NCBI GenBank assembly: GCA_001986395.2
Contig: MQVO02000031.1
Span: 186,001-250,000 of the forward strand
Length of the DNA: 64,000 nt
Source of the DNA: Irpex lacteus
Taxonomy: Eukaryota > Basidiomycota > Agaricomycetes > Polyporales > Irpicaceae
Direction of reading: 5' to 3'
Position numbers and translations under genes: made by a program. Below, one piece after another: positions 1 through 11,988 of the stretch; the stretch's first letter is position 1, and every line of letters begins with the position of its first letter. Below the pieces are notes generated by a model, which worked only from the letters and a program-made list of their open reading frames with translations, was not told where the DNA came from and did not search any database.

Positions 1-3000
1 CCGGGCTTATATCAGATTCCTTGGAACGTACCCTTCCCGTAGATCCAGAAGGTCAGGCCACGAGGGGAGACAAGACTTATGGACACATCATGCGTGCCCG
101 TATGCAGAACCTGGTACCAGACGACGATAGGATTTATGGCCAGGCCGCGCTACGGCGCAGTACGCATAACATCGCGCGTCGGAGAAGTCGAGGCAGCCCA
201 ATAACCTTTGACCGTGGGTCGAAGTTCAACGGAAAGCGTTGTCGGACGAGTACTGGAATTCGCAGTGGGTTACTCATGAGAACAGATTACAAGAAGGCTC
301 ATCGAGCTTTGATCAGAGGCTGTATGCGTCCCGAACGTAGTGTTTCGCATCTGATGTTGTCCAGTTGATAAGGTAGAAACGTCCCTGCTTATGGGGATTG
401 CGAGCGTGAGTGACAACGTCAAGCCTGTGACGAATCAAACTCACTTACTGGGTCCAGTCTCGGAGCAATACCCAGGACAACGATGTACGTCGCCGACGTC
501 ACTAAGTAGAGGCAGGCAGATACTAGCACCTACCCGGACGCAGCTGAATGATCGGCACGATGGCCGTGACGAGCATGAGTCACCGAGTGTAAGGCATACA
601 CCATGCACGCGCACCTTCAGAGCACAGCAGCAAAGACGGTGTGGACGTCTACGCCGTCTCTGTGTAGCCGATTCAGAGCAGGTGAAGTAACCAGACCTGT
701 TTGGGTACAGATCGACGTAGCTTTCTGGCACAGTGAATGTTAGCGGAGGACGGGATGCCATGATTTACATACTACTCACCGAAGCGAGATACCAAGCTCG
801 TCTCCACCCCTCTCATCGATGCTGTCCGCTTCGCCCAGTGAGACGTCACGTACGCCGACAACTCACGCGAAGCTGACTTTCCTGCTGCGGCATGACCAGA
901 GTGATCGGATTGGGCGTTCCGACACCATAGCGATCCAGCAGACCCTCCGTGAAGATGCAAGACTGACTCGTATAAGAAGCTCTTCTCCAAGGACGTGCGT
1001 ATCGTGTATAAGCGGAATACATCCCCGTGGCGAAACGTGAAGCGAACGAGGACATCTCCGAGAGGGGAAGGTTCTGTGGCCGAGCTTGATAGCTGTTCAG
1101 CGTCCCGAGATTCTGCGCGATTCATGCGAGGCTGCCCCCATCCAAACATCGAACGACTTGTATGCTGTATTACGTGGAGTAGTTCATTGCCGATGAACGC
1201 CACGGAATGGGACAAGGGACTGGCAGCTAAGTCAGGCATGTATGTGGCGACACGGTGTATCAACTACTCACCGGACGTGTGTATAAACATCTCATTTCAC
1301 ACTGTGAACCGTCCACGCCCTCCACTCCACGCTCCAACGACGACGGATGATAGCCCGGGGAACGACTTCGAAATGGCTCGTAGGGATGAAAGAGGCCTGC
1401 CGTAATAGATGGTGTGGTATAGATGGCGGGGACGAGGACACGGTGCGTGGCGGGATTTGATTGATCGGTAGGTGTGAGAAATGATACCGATAACGCCGCG
1501 TAGAGGGAGAGTAGAGGGTGAGGGAGTGGAGGGCGCTAGACAGCTTGCTTGAAGGAGATCGGTGTGGCTGATCACGGTTTCGTCGTCTCGTACATGGCGA
1601 AGGCAGTATTCGCGAGACTTTGGGGACGACGGGCGTGAGACAATCGCGAGTGGGAACGAATGAGGCGAGAGACTGATGTGTGCGTTGGCCGATGAAGACC
1701 GTAGCTAAAGGAAGTAGACTTCTCCTAGGCTCTGGAGAGACAGTGAGTATCTAGGAAGTCGACAACGTTGTGACGCTACGTACTTTTGGCCCTCAATATC
1801 CAATGACTCCATCTCATCTCCCAAACGGTGCGATATCTTCGCCAGCATTCCTAGCCGTAGCTCACGCGTTCACGACTCATGGCACCTGGGATCGGTGTCA
1901 GAGCTAGGATTACGGCGGGGTGAAGTAGGTCTGGACGGAACGTCGTGGTTTGTGCCGAACGAAAGACTTACCGGAAGTGTTACTCATGTGATACCATCCC
2001 ATCCTCCGCATCAAAGGGCGAGCATCTGCTGGAGACCCATCGGTGAGATTGTGAGACGGACTCTAGTTGGCAAACAGATCACGTACCTCGTCACAAACTC
2101 TCATGACTAGGCAGTACTTCGCCGTGTGTTTCCTTGAAAGGAGGCCAAGTCGTAGGATGATGGACAGTTGGCAGTGGGTACTAAGAGTGGTTGACTGTCC
2201 TGCGTATGAGGATCGTTGGTGGTGAGTGTCGAGTCATGTATGTCGGGCCAACGAGAAGTGATTCTCGCGAGGAGGATAAGCAGAGCACAAGTGGTGGTGG
2301 TTGCGGTGATAGAGCATCGATATCGGGCGCCCACATGCATGAGCTCTGACATGACGTAATTGTCGCGGCAGTTGCCAGCATGGTCCCATGCAACGCGTGA
2401 ACGTCGTTTATTTTATCGGTGAGTTGAACCTCGAGCTTCAAGAGCATTTCACGGCCAAAGATATTCTAGTACCTATGACACAGGGGCTACAAGGTTCGGC
2501 AATCCGTGGTACAATAAACCGGTCTCCTTGACTTTGGTTCTCCGCCTCTCCGTCCGCAGCGGAATCGTGGTCATTGATATTTATGCCAGACGACTGGCTG
2601 GATACACGAAAGACGCGACCTCTTGGCTTTTGAGTGTTCACCGGTGTTGCCCATAGACCCATCCAAGTGAATCGAAGAAGACGGATGATGCGATGCCTTT
2701 GGCTCAGCCAGAATCGATGCTGTCCGACTGCGGCAGTGGCCTGACATCTGGGAAGAAGCATGAAACCCGCTATACGCAATTGGATAAGACGTTGGGGAGA
2801 GGGGGGCCGAGGTTGCACAGCGGACCCGAACTTGACGTCAGGTAAGAGCAGGCGGCGATGCATCTCTAAAGTAGAATAAGATCAGTGGCAATAAGATGTG
2901 CGAGCATCATGAAAAAGACAGAACAGGACTCGCTGCATTCGAAGACTGGAGCGCGAGCGGTTCAGTAACACCATCTCGCACAGTTACTCTCCGCGTAGGT

Positions 3001-6000
3001 TATTAGTATTGCTCAATGAATGTGCTACGTGGGTGCGTCTCTATCAGATACGTCACACCGCACAAGACACGTCAGCTCACTTTCCGACACTGGAGCTGAG
3101 AGTTGACTCACCTATCTACCAACATACCCACACCACGTAGGAGCCACGAACTCAAAATGCCCAAAAGGTTCGCCGTAGAGAGGCGGTGAGGGCCCCTCAT
3201 TCTGGGGTTATCTGTCAGGAGCTAATACCATGAGTATAGAGACAGAGATTGACTATACAGCTGAGCTCACTGAGATCATGATATCGACGCCTCCCAACTC
3301 CACACACTCACCCTGCCATCAGTTCATGAGGCCAGTAGAAGCGATCAAACGATCCCGTCGTCGACCCAGTTCATCCGCGATATTTCGATTGTTGTGGGTG
3401 ACTATGCGGTTGAGAGTTGAATAGTGAGGGATAGACTGCAGGCTGTCATGTCCGCTTCATTGAGTTGAGTGCAGTGAGTTCATTGACTGGCTTGTCAAGA
3501 ATTGTTGTACTCACGGGATCGCAGGCAATAATTTGCTCCTGTTTGAAACCAAGCATCCGCTGTTGTACAGTGACGACGCTCCTATCCAACGGCATGCTCC
3601 TTCAAACTCGTAGACATTCGACAAGACGAGCGAAGTGACCGAGGCGTCTTGACTGCTTGTTATGTTGGATTCGACGGGAATCGCAAGAAAAGCACAAAGA
3701 GAGGACCCTCGTAGGAGCGATGTCGCGTTTGCACATGCTCACAGCGGTGAGAGTCTAGGACTCTCTTCGGGAGGACGCCTCCTGATGGTAGGAACCGTGG
3801 TCCCACGTTCAAGTAGCTTGCATGAGTCATGGAGGGTAGCATGACTGTCCTAGTGAATAAAGTATCACGACTTTTCGCGCATGACCGACGTAGCGATGGG
3901 CATACATGTATACCTCCGTGGCACGTGTCCTTCCATCGCAGACGCCGCAGTATTCATAGGCCAGCCTATGTGGCAATTGTTCATGAGGGCAGAGGGAACA
4001 ATGACCCTACACGCACACAAGTATCAAATCTGATAAAGTATGTCAAGAATTAAGCAGAATGAGGGAACTGACCGACGTACCCGTTGTTGTGAGGGTGACC
4101 TTGTGCGTTTAAGTTATCGGTCCTACCACATAGCCCCTTGGGTTAGAATAACCTCCCTCGGAATCTTCGACGCGTTCGAGCCCAGCGTCGAATCAAAAGG
4201 AGCTTCATCGTCCGTCCGCTGAGCCTCTGAGCAATCTAGGAGTGAAGAGATGGCTCCGAGAGAAGATCGTCCCAAATCGACACCACGACTGGCCAGCCCA
4301 GAGCGATACTGTTCAGAGGCGAGATTATGAGCGACAAGGCATCGGATAAACGGAGGCATACTCACCTATGCTCCACCACCCCACTGATCGCAGATCTATC
4401 ATACCGAACCCATGCACCCAGCCCATAGTTCTGTCGAGTACTTGACTACAGCACGAGGTCCCCAATGTCTACCGCCAAATATAGATTTGAAGTTGAGGGC
4501 GAGGCCGGCAGGCGCGTCATAGAGACTGTACGATGGCGAGCAGGTGGCGTGACGTGAGGTGGTTGTGTGGGGGTGGGAGGACCGAATGGAGGGCAGCTGG
4601 TGTTGCGTACGGTCCGACCGATGTGATTTTGGTGGACGAGGGAGCGATCCGAAAATAGATGCAGCCTCGCGAGGTAGAACTAGGGTTTTCGTGTAGCTGC
4701 AGCCTCGCAAAGTAGAACGAGGGTTTTCGTCCGTACGGCCCTTGGCTCTCGCCAGTGAAATAGTAGCTCCCGCCCGTATCGCTCTCGTAGATAAAAGCGA
4801 TGTTCGTCCGTAGAGTAAAGCTTGATACCGGCTTCCTACTTTGGAGGTGAGCTACGCGCGAGCGGTCCACGCCGATTTGAGAGCTTCACAGCATCGCAGG
4901 CGCGAATCACTCCTGTCTGAGACCGAGTAGCCGCTATTGAGTGGGGAAATCGTCATCGAATAGTACGTTTTTGCCTATAGTTGCGACACGGCGAGCATAG
5001 TGAACGAGCGATGGATCTTGATTGCATGCGACGGGGATAACATAGTCGAAGCTTGGAGAGCAAAGAACATCATGGGAGCGGGACTCAGGCTTTACTGTAG
5101 GTTTCACGAAGGCGGTGACCATGGCTCCATGCTCAAGTGCGCTGTCAGGAACCATGAAATCCGTGGGATAGCTCTGCCTAGACAGAAAAAGGATTATCAG
5201 TGTTAGAATCCATGAGCAATGTCCCCATGAACGCACCTGCACACATACGCATCGACAATGCAACACGCGTCGATTCCACCGCATAGCAGTACTGTCGGAC
5301 CAAACGATGTCAGTGGTTGAAGAGCCTTCTACACTGCCGTGCGGTCGAGAAAGGTCGTAGAGTGCACGCCGGCGTAGACGGTGACTCGGAAGGCCCGAGC
5401 GTAGGTCGACGTCGTCCAGTCTAGGCCGTAAGGCGTGGAATGAACAAGGAGACGAGCTGGACATTCCGTTCTGCTGCGGTTGTTAGACCAGAAAAGAGGC
5501 CGTACGATATTCTATTGACGGTGCACGATTCTCCCACAACACTCTCTCGAGACTAAAAAGAAGCTTCTAGGTCAGCTCAGGAATCGAGCAGAACGAGCAG
5601 ACTCCATCGACTCACCAGGAACGTGTGGTGAATTCCTTGCGTTATGCACCCATTAAATGAGACTCTTGAGCTATGACCACTCTCTCGGCGAGTTCAACGC
5701 AGCCGTGATGAGAAGCTAGATATGGGCCAAGCGTTGACGTAGACGAAGCTGTTTCGTCCGTCCCCTGACACTCGTCAAGGAAGGGACATCATATCGAAGG
5801 ATTACGAGTGAGAAAAGTCGGATGAGGAGAAACATGGCCAGTCGTAAGTACGAGTAGGTTAAAAATCAATGTGCTTGCTTGATGCAAAACGAGGAGATTT
5901 TGCCGCAGATGTGGGGTGCGTCTCGCACGAAGTGTTGTTGATGGGTGCTAGGAAGGTGAGGCAACGATTTAGAAGGGGTACCCATAGGGGTCGACGTGTG

Positions 6001-8768
6001 GACTGGTAGGAGACAACAGAGACGGCTAGTGGACGGTAAGTTGAGGTCAAGATGGTCGACATATCGAGACTTTGCAGAGGAGCGAGTGTGAGCGACGAGG
6101 TCTACCGTATATTAGGGCGACACTCACCTGTGTTCCTTCATTGTATCGACTTCGCGTCGGCTGGACTAAACCGTGCATCCAGCCATGTATTTCGCCAAGC
6201 ATCTTGAACAAATTAGGAGCTCGAGGCACGCCGGATAGTGGCAAGACGACGGTCATGCTGGGTCGCATAGTCCGCCTATCGAGCTTGTCTACCTATGTAG
6301 GAGAGCTGATATGGGTTGGAGCTGAGCGTGTCGATATTGCGAACACGAGGGACGGGATGATGGATTGAATATCTCGTCGCGTTGTTGGTACGTGCTGTGT
6401 TGATTGTGAACTCATGACATAGGACGTAGAGGCTGGGAATAAAACCTATGAGTCGTGAGACACGCTGCGGGGGATGAGGTACGTACCAAGCGAAGGCTTC
6501 AACGCCGCCTACACCCTACATTATCTGTCTCACGAGCATGTATCTTGTCTAAAATGAGACGTCTAGCTGCGTCTTGCAAACCGAACTGAACGACTCACGG
6601 GTCTGCTCATAGTCACGCATTCGCCCCCAGCCGTAGCACATCAACCTTCGTTCCTCGCTCTCACTAGCCATACCCAGTACCGTTAGGTCATCCATGGAGC
6701 CTTGACAGTATACTTAGGAGGCGTCCCAGAGGATTGAGCTGGAGAGCGGGTTGATTAGGACCTTGAAGTCGACGAGTTCAAGGCGAATTGAACTGGTGCT
6801 TAAAGAGAAGCGGTCAGTCTATGGTTATCTCGTCGGTGGACATGCTACTGACACACCGTCATACATGTGCACAGCAGGCTTGTCGATCCTGCGTAAATGG
6901 GTTGTAGTCGATGGAAGCCGTGGTGGTGGTCGATGAGAAAGGTGTCGGAAGCCGGACCGAGCGTTCATTGGCATCACGTCGACGTGTTTCTCTGCTTACC
7001 ACCATCGACCACTTTTGCTCACTACAGTCGACTGCACCTACAGTACTTCTGCGAGCTTCATTCTGGTGTCTGCTAAGGGCCGAGTCCATCGAACGCAGAG
7101 CTATGCGTCTCCAACGCGAGTGAGCTGATGGTGAGCTCAAGATCGTCGTACGTCCATCTCATCCTCTGAGTGAGAATTTGTCGTGAGCACTAACATTGAC
7201 AGAAGACCGCTATATGCGCAGCTGGGCTGTTTCACTGAGAGGTGAACCTGAATATACAGGACGTGTGCGTGCTCGTGGCCCATGCGCCAAGCCGAGAAAG
7301 CTCGAAAGCTTACACCCAACGCTCTCTCGCCCACTGATCGCCTCATTCACCACACTCACCACGACTTGAGCTCGTGCTCTCCTCTAAGCACTTGGGGGCC
7401 ACACAATGGGTTGAAATCACACGGCACAGAAGGTGTATGCGAAGACTGATGAGGTACAACACTCAATGGAATAGTATGGTACGTTCATGGAATTCATGGC
7501 ACTCGACGTCGATACTGAGATTGTTTCCTATCTCTAGCCAGTAACTCTCGCATCCTGGCTATCATATCGCGCCATTCGTATCAAATCTCGACAGCTACAA
7601 ACCCAGCCTGTTGCACGTACCTCACACCTCCCATCGTCGAGGCGTCGGCGACTGTTTCGTGCGTTCCGTTAAGGTATGTTTTCAACTTTCAAGTAATCGT
7701 CACTCAACCCCGGTAACGCGTAGGCCGTCAATGAACCATACCTCTCATCGCAAGTTCTCGACGAAGACGACGGCCGCGAAAGCGAGCTGAGACGTTGCGA
7801 CGGCCGCTGACGCGAGCTGAGACGTCCGAGACTTGGAGGTCCCAGCTCGAGTGGAAAGTTAGCGTCGGGGAAAGCTGACCTGACTGCGGGTGCGTGGTAC
7901 TCTGCTCAGTGGCTGAGACATCCAGCGCAGAACCAACAACCGGTGATATCGAAGCGCGGTCGCTGTATGTTCTCATAGGGCAGGACACCGCAAAACTCTA
8001 CATCCTCACCGGGTAGGAATCAGGTCCCGCAAACTGGACGACGCGGGCCTAACGAGGTACTAGGTGGTACGTCATCCCTCCAAGCGACGTTCCCAGCGCA
8101 CGACTTCGCACTGCACATTCTGGAATACACACACGGACGGGGTTTGGTCCTCGCAGAGCGGTCCAGTCAGGCACTCGCGACTCGCGTCCGACCAGGTTCG
8201 ACAGCATATGCGCTTTTCCCATAAACCTCAGGTTCATTGCTATCGGCAACATAACCTAAGATACAAGCGAGCGTACGGCTGTGGCCTGTCGCGCGGTTTG
8301 GAGCCTGAGTCCATCGACTCGTCTTAGCGAGTCCCCGGATCGTCGAACGCGGCGACACGTCTCAGGTTTCCTCAAAGCGGTCGCCGCAACAAGAGTCGCG
8401 ACAATATTTCCTATGCCGCTGTGTAAATTTGAGGGTAGCCTGTAGATATGACAAGTCGATGTCAGTGTCTAAGATCAACTAGGATGGGCGAGCTGCTCGC
8501 TCGCGCGGCGCATAGGTGTGTTGACTCAGACTCAGTAAGGTATCACGTAGCTAATACATATGTGCAGGTTCGGGCAGATTGTGACAGACATGCAATCTGC
8601 GTAGCTCAGTTTCGTGAATGCATGAACATCTACATAAATAATCTGAGCCTCTCGTCCAGTCACATACAAGTACAAAGGTAATACAGAACATGGAATCAGA
8701 TCTTGGATAACCGAAGCGGTCTGCCTTTCAGAACACTTCCAGAACATGGGTCTTGACACTCATAACCT
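1..8768. repeat. Spacer of array unit I, no intact long gene
   Basis: I see no convincing intact gene here. The stretch aligns in blocks with the other spacers: about 575-760 with 51130-51300; 770-1075 with 19465-19860 and 51325-51720; 1230-1640 with 51930-52330; 1800-2350 with 52500-53100; 3890-4400 with 35700-36200 and 54895-55380; 4500-5470 with 36360-37290 and 55520-56480; 5940-6900 with 37800-38690 and 56940-57840; 6880-8760 with 24740-26480, 38690-40545 and 57890-59760. Donor-like GTGAGT or GTAAGT sites recur on the minus strand. Longest open frames are under 180 codons and are not preserved in the paralogous blocks. Most likely decayed sequence or a poorly conserved noncoding transcript. 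Confidence 0.6.
4123..4308 (-). pseudogene. Decayed exon-like block, unit I copy
   Basis: On the minus strand a CAG acceptor is followed at 4308 by a segment related to the 204-nt exon-like block at 55095-55298. Shared pieces include VDLGRS and a TLGS-ASK-P-EVI stretch. The donor found in the other copies is not kept and the frame runs into a stop. I do not recognise the protein. Confidence 0.35.
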
Positions 8769-10602
8769 CTACTCTGCAGACTCGACTGCCGGCACTGCTG
8801 CCTGTTCCTCATCATCTCTAGCAACCTCCTCATCTGCAAGGACACTGCTCGTCCCATTCTCAGTGGTAGGTCTGCAAGTCAAATTCAGTACTAGATTGTT
8901 TCGGAAGATCTTTATCATAAACAAATAGCTTACCTTTGACCAGATTCTAAGCTCTCTCCTGCTTGTGTGTTGTCATGAGGCACCATGAGTCCTGATGTTT
9001 CAGGTGCACCACTTGCAGATGTCTCAAGTTTGTTTGCCTTTTCATTTGGAGCCTGTTGGGAATATGAGAAGGTGCGAGAGGTAGGTCACATCACATACCC
9101 TAGAGATTTCATCCTGAGTGTGAACAGGTGCACTGGTCAGTGCATCAGTGCTACTGTTGACACTGGGCGCAGCTCCATTGTTGGTCTGGTTGTGAAGTGC
9201 TCCAGCCTCATCATGAACATCCTGCAAAGGATTCGGTCAGTCTATCAACACTCTCAGGAAAATGAGTCCAAGTTATACCTCTGTTCCTGTGACCCCTTCA
9301 AGTTTCACACTCCTGCCATCTCCAGCTGCCAAGCTGACCAATCCCTCTCTATTCCTATCAATCTCCATAGTCCCATCTCTTGAAGTGTTCTCCTGATTGG
9401 AGCCACCAACTCCAGTACTCATTACTGAGATGTCTTTCCCCTTGTCATCAGATTGGACTCCAACTTCAGAGGCTTTTGTGCTTTTGTCTCCTTCTCTTCT
9501 TTCCTCTAGCTCTCGGAGACGATACAGCTTGTCACCACGTCGACTGATAATAAGCTTGCCAAGAGTTTCCACAAGGTCATTAGGGAAGATTGAGTTGTCT
9601 GCCTGGAAATGGTTTTTCCAACCCTCATACAAAACACCTCCCCATCCCTGTTCGTGGGCCATGAGATCAAGACAAGTCTTGGCCAGATTTGAAGCTCTAC
9701 CAGCTTGTTCATGATCTTCCTGGGTTGATGTGCCACCTTGAGTTTCTTCTGTTCTCCGTTCAGTGACTTGACTAGAAGACAAAGACTGGATTTGAGAGAT
9801 GATAGGAACAAATAGTTCTCTGCACTTCTCTACTCCTGCTGTCTTTGCTTGAAGAAGAAACAGAAGATAGATTATGTGGTAGCAGAATTTGAGGGATTGA
9901 GTCAAGTCTTTTGAGCATCTTGAGAGCTGGTCTGTGATGACTGAGGATAGAAGTTCCAAGTCTTGGGATTCCAGTGGTTCTGTGAGTTATAGATGAGCTA
10001 TATGCAAGATCAACTAGTGATTTCGCAAAAACTTACGGGGAAGGTCATAAGAATATCTGGCTACAGAATCTATTGTTTCCTGATCATATTCCCCTTCCCA
10101 AGCATCATCTGCAGACATCCAACAAGTGATCACCATATTGGCAGACAGCTTGCTCTTCATAGAAAAAGCAATGAGCTGCTGGAAACTCTGTTCAGCATCT
10201 CCAGATCGATACCAGGAAGTATGAGTTCGCATCAAATGTGAACTGCAGGCAAGAATATCCCTCAGCATCTCTTGTATTTCATTGTCTTGCAGGTTGAGAT
10301 GTTCAGGTGCAGCTGTGACTACTGTGCACAGATATTGCACACAAGCACTTCGAAACCCTTGTGGTGCATCTTCAGGCCACAACCATGAGTTCCAATTAAA
10401 GGGCTCATTAGGTCTTTGCTGCAATTTGGAAAGCTCTGACTGAATAGCTCCAAAGAACCAAGTACCATTTAACAAAGTAAATTTTGGCTTTGCAAGCTTC
10501 CAGATCCTGGTCAAAACAGTAAGCAATTTGCTTCCATTTTCCCAAATATCCTTCTTGCCCTTGGAAGTTGTAAGCAACAGAACATCCTCAATCATGTGAC
10601 GA
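8769..10602 (-). pseudogene. DUF6535-type gene copy A, C-terminal part beyond the LTR insertion
   Basis: This is the 3' part of copy A, cut off from its promoter by the retrotransposon at 10603-15769. It holds the end of exon 2 (10602-10037), exon 3 (9979-9279), exon 4 (9221-9099), exon 5 (9052-8934) and exon 6 (8871-8769, stop TAG at 8769-8771). Introns are 57, 57, 46 and 62 bp with GT-AG ends and phases matching copies B and D. It opens in frame with MIEDVLLL, keeps the hydrophobic YHIIYLLFLLQAKTAGVEK stretch in exon 3, and ends in an acidic tail with EEVARDDEE. Removing the element and one target duplication restores one continuous frame of about 1076 codons, so I see no other lesion. Function unknown. 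Confidence 0.85.
10599..10602. repeat. Target site duplication ACGA, left copy
   Basis: ACGA directly precedes the TG that opens the 5' LTR and is repeated right after the CA that closes the 3' LTR at 15770-15773. A 4-6 bp duplication is the normal mark of LTR element integration. Confidence 0.8.
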
Positions 10603-11768
10603 TGATACGCCCAAAAATGCGCTGCAGCTGCATGGATCCCCTTTCCGCCCAGGCCAACCATCTGAGCCCTCCTCTGGACTCTGCAGGGCGTCCGCTCGTT
10701 CCATTCCGTTCCGTTCCGTTCCGCTCCATTCCGCTCAGGTGTTCCGTTCCGTCCTCGCGTTGGTTCCGTTCCGTCCTCATCGCATTTCCGCCCTTCCCTG
10801 CTGCAGCAACCCCCTGGCGCACCTTCTCCCACGTGTACAGGAGCCTTATGGATCAAATCTGGCCACTACCACCCCAATCTGATCAATCCTGCACGTGTCC
10901 GCTTTCGGGAACCTCGGATGGACGTTTCGGCCGATGTTATTGCAACCGCAACCAGTTCCTCCCCCGCCTCTATCAAGTCCGCCATCCATTGGCTGGTTTT
11001 GTACCTTTCCATATGCTCTCTTATGTTCCGGATCCCTTTCCTTTCCTTGCCACCGGACACTTTCCTTTTAGGTGTAGGGCACGATTTTACACATATACTG
11101 CATGTACCCGTTGATAGCAACCCAATAGACCTCTCCCCCAGACTGTCACCACCTCAATTCTGCGCTCCCTTGTGTCTTCTCGAGCTTCCACTGCGTTTCC
11201 TACTGCGTCTCCTGCGTTTCCGGCGACTTTGTGGTCATTGGCAGGCCACCCAACCATTGGGTTTGCGACTGCGATTGCGTTTACTGTGTCCCGGTGTGTC
11301 CGGACTTTGTGTTTCTTATCCCCCCTTGGTTCCCCTGCTTCTCCCCTGCGTTCCATTGCGATTGTCTTGCGTTCCTTTGGTGTTGTGCCCATTCCACCCT
11401 TCCCCTAGAGCTTCTACTTCATATCTTCTGCTCCATTGCAGTTCCAATCCGTTGTGCTGAGCTTATACTGTGTTCCATCCGTTACATTCCATCCTTCTAG
11501 TTGTGTTGCAGTTCCGCTCTCTTCATTCCGTTCCGTTCCGCTCCACTCCATCCGTTTTGCGTGTTCCGTTCCGTTCCGCTCTTGTTGTTCCGTGCGTTCC
11601 ATCCATTCCTTGCATTCTGTTCCTCTGTAGAGCCTTTAGAGTCAGATTTGGGACTCAGAGACCCCTCGCATCACTACACACTCCCCCCCATCGTACTAGC
11701 CACGTTATCGCTCCTCCTAGGGGTTAGGTGGTTAGTTGGTTGTCTTCTGGGCGCGGCTAGGTGTCTCA
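10603..11768 (+). repeat. 5' LTR of the gag-only retrotransposon
   Basis: 1166 bp, TG...CA ends, offset exactly 4001 bp from the 3' LTR. Every open frame in one LTR recurs with the same translation in the other, so the two are identical or nearly so. Near 10700-10790 and 11520-11610 it carries runs of the pentamer TTCCG. Confidence 0.93.
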
Positions 11769-11771
11769 TTT

Positions 11772-11789
11772 TGGAGCCCACCGCGAGGG
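11772..11789 (+). promoter_or_regulatory. Putative tRNA primer binding site
   Basis: TGGAGCCCACCGCGAGGG begins 3 bp after the 5' LTR. Primer sites start with TGG because they pair with the CCA end of a tRNA. I could not match the remaining bases to a specific tRNA. Confidence 0.55.
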
Positions 11790-11988
11790 GCTTCTCTGAC
11801 ATCGCCAAGTCTGACTCCTTTGCCTTCTATCAGTCCGCTTTTTGTATTCCATCCGTCCCAACGCTATTTTGTGACCTTAGACTTGTTCCTATCGTACTTC
11901 CGCCCCTTATTCACATTTCCTTTGCTTTCCGGTCACTATTTTACCCCTCCACATCACTCCCACCTCAACTCAACGCATTTCCGCATCA

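Noticed and set aside
4934..5464. 176-codon minus-strand ORF in spacer I
   Set aside because: Only part of it is shared with units III and IV and the frames diverge; no recognisable domain. Kept as part of the spacer description.
6219..6264. P-loop-like reading GTPDSGKTT on the plus strand, with ATPGSGKTT in the paralogous block near 38066-38092
   Set aside because: The match is attractive, but the unit IV counterpart has stops, the frame is short and isolated, and a competing minus-strand frame (LFKML-EIHGWMHG) with a donor site covers the same bases. Differences between units do not favour the plus frame.
9397..9714. Plus-strand ORFs opposite DUF6535 exon 3
   Set aside because: Shadow of the minus-strand coding exon; the minus frame is conserved in four paralogs.
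10918..11460. 180-codon ORF inside the LTR, repeated at 14919-15461
   Set aside because: It lies within LTR sequence, is rich in Pro/Leu/Ser from pyrimidine-rich repeats, and overlaps other open frames of equal quality.
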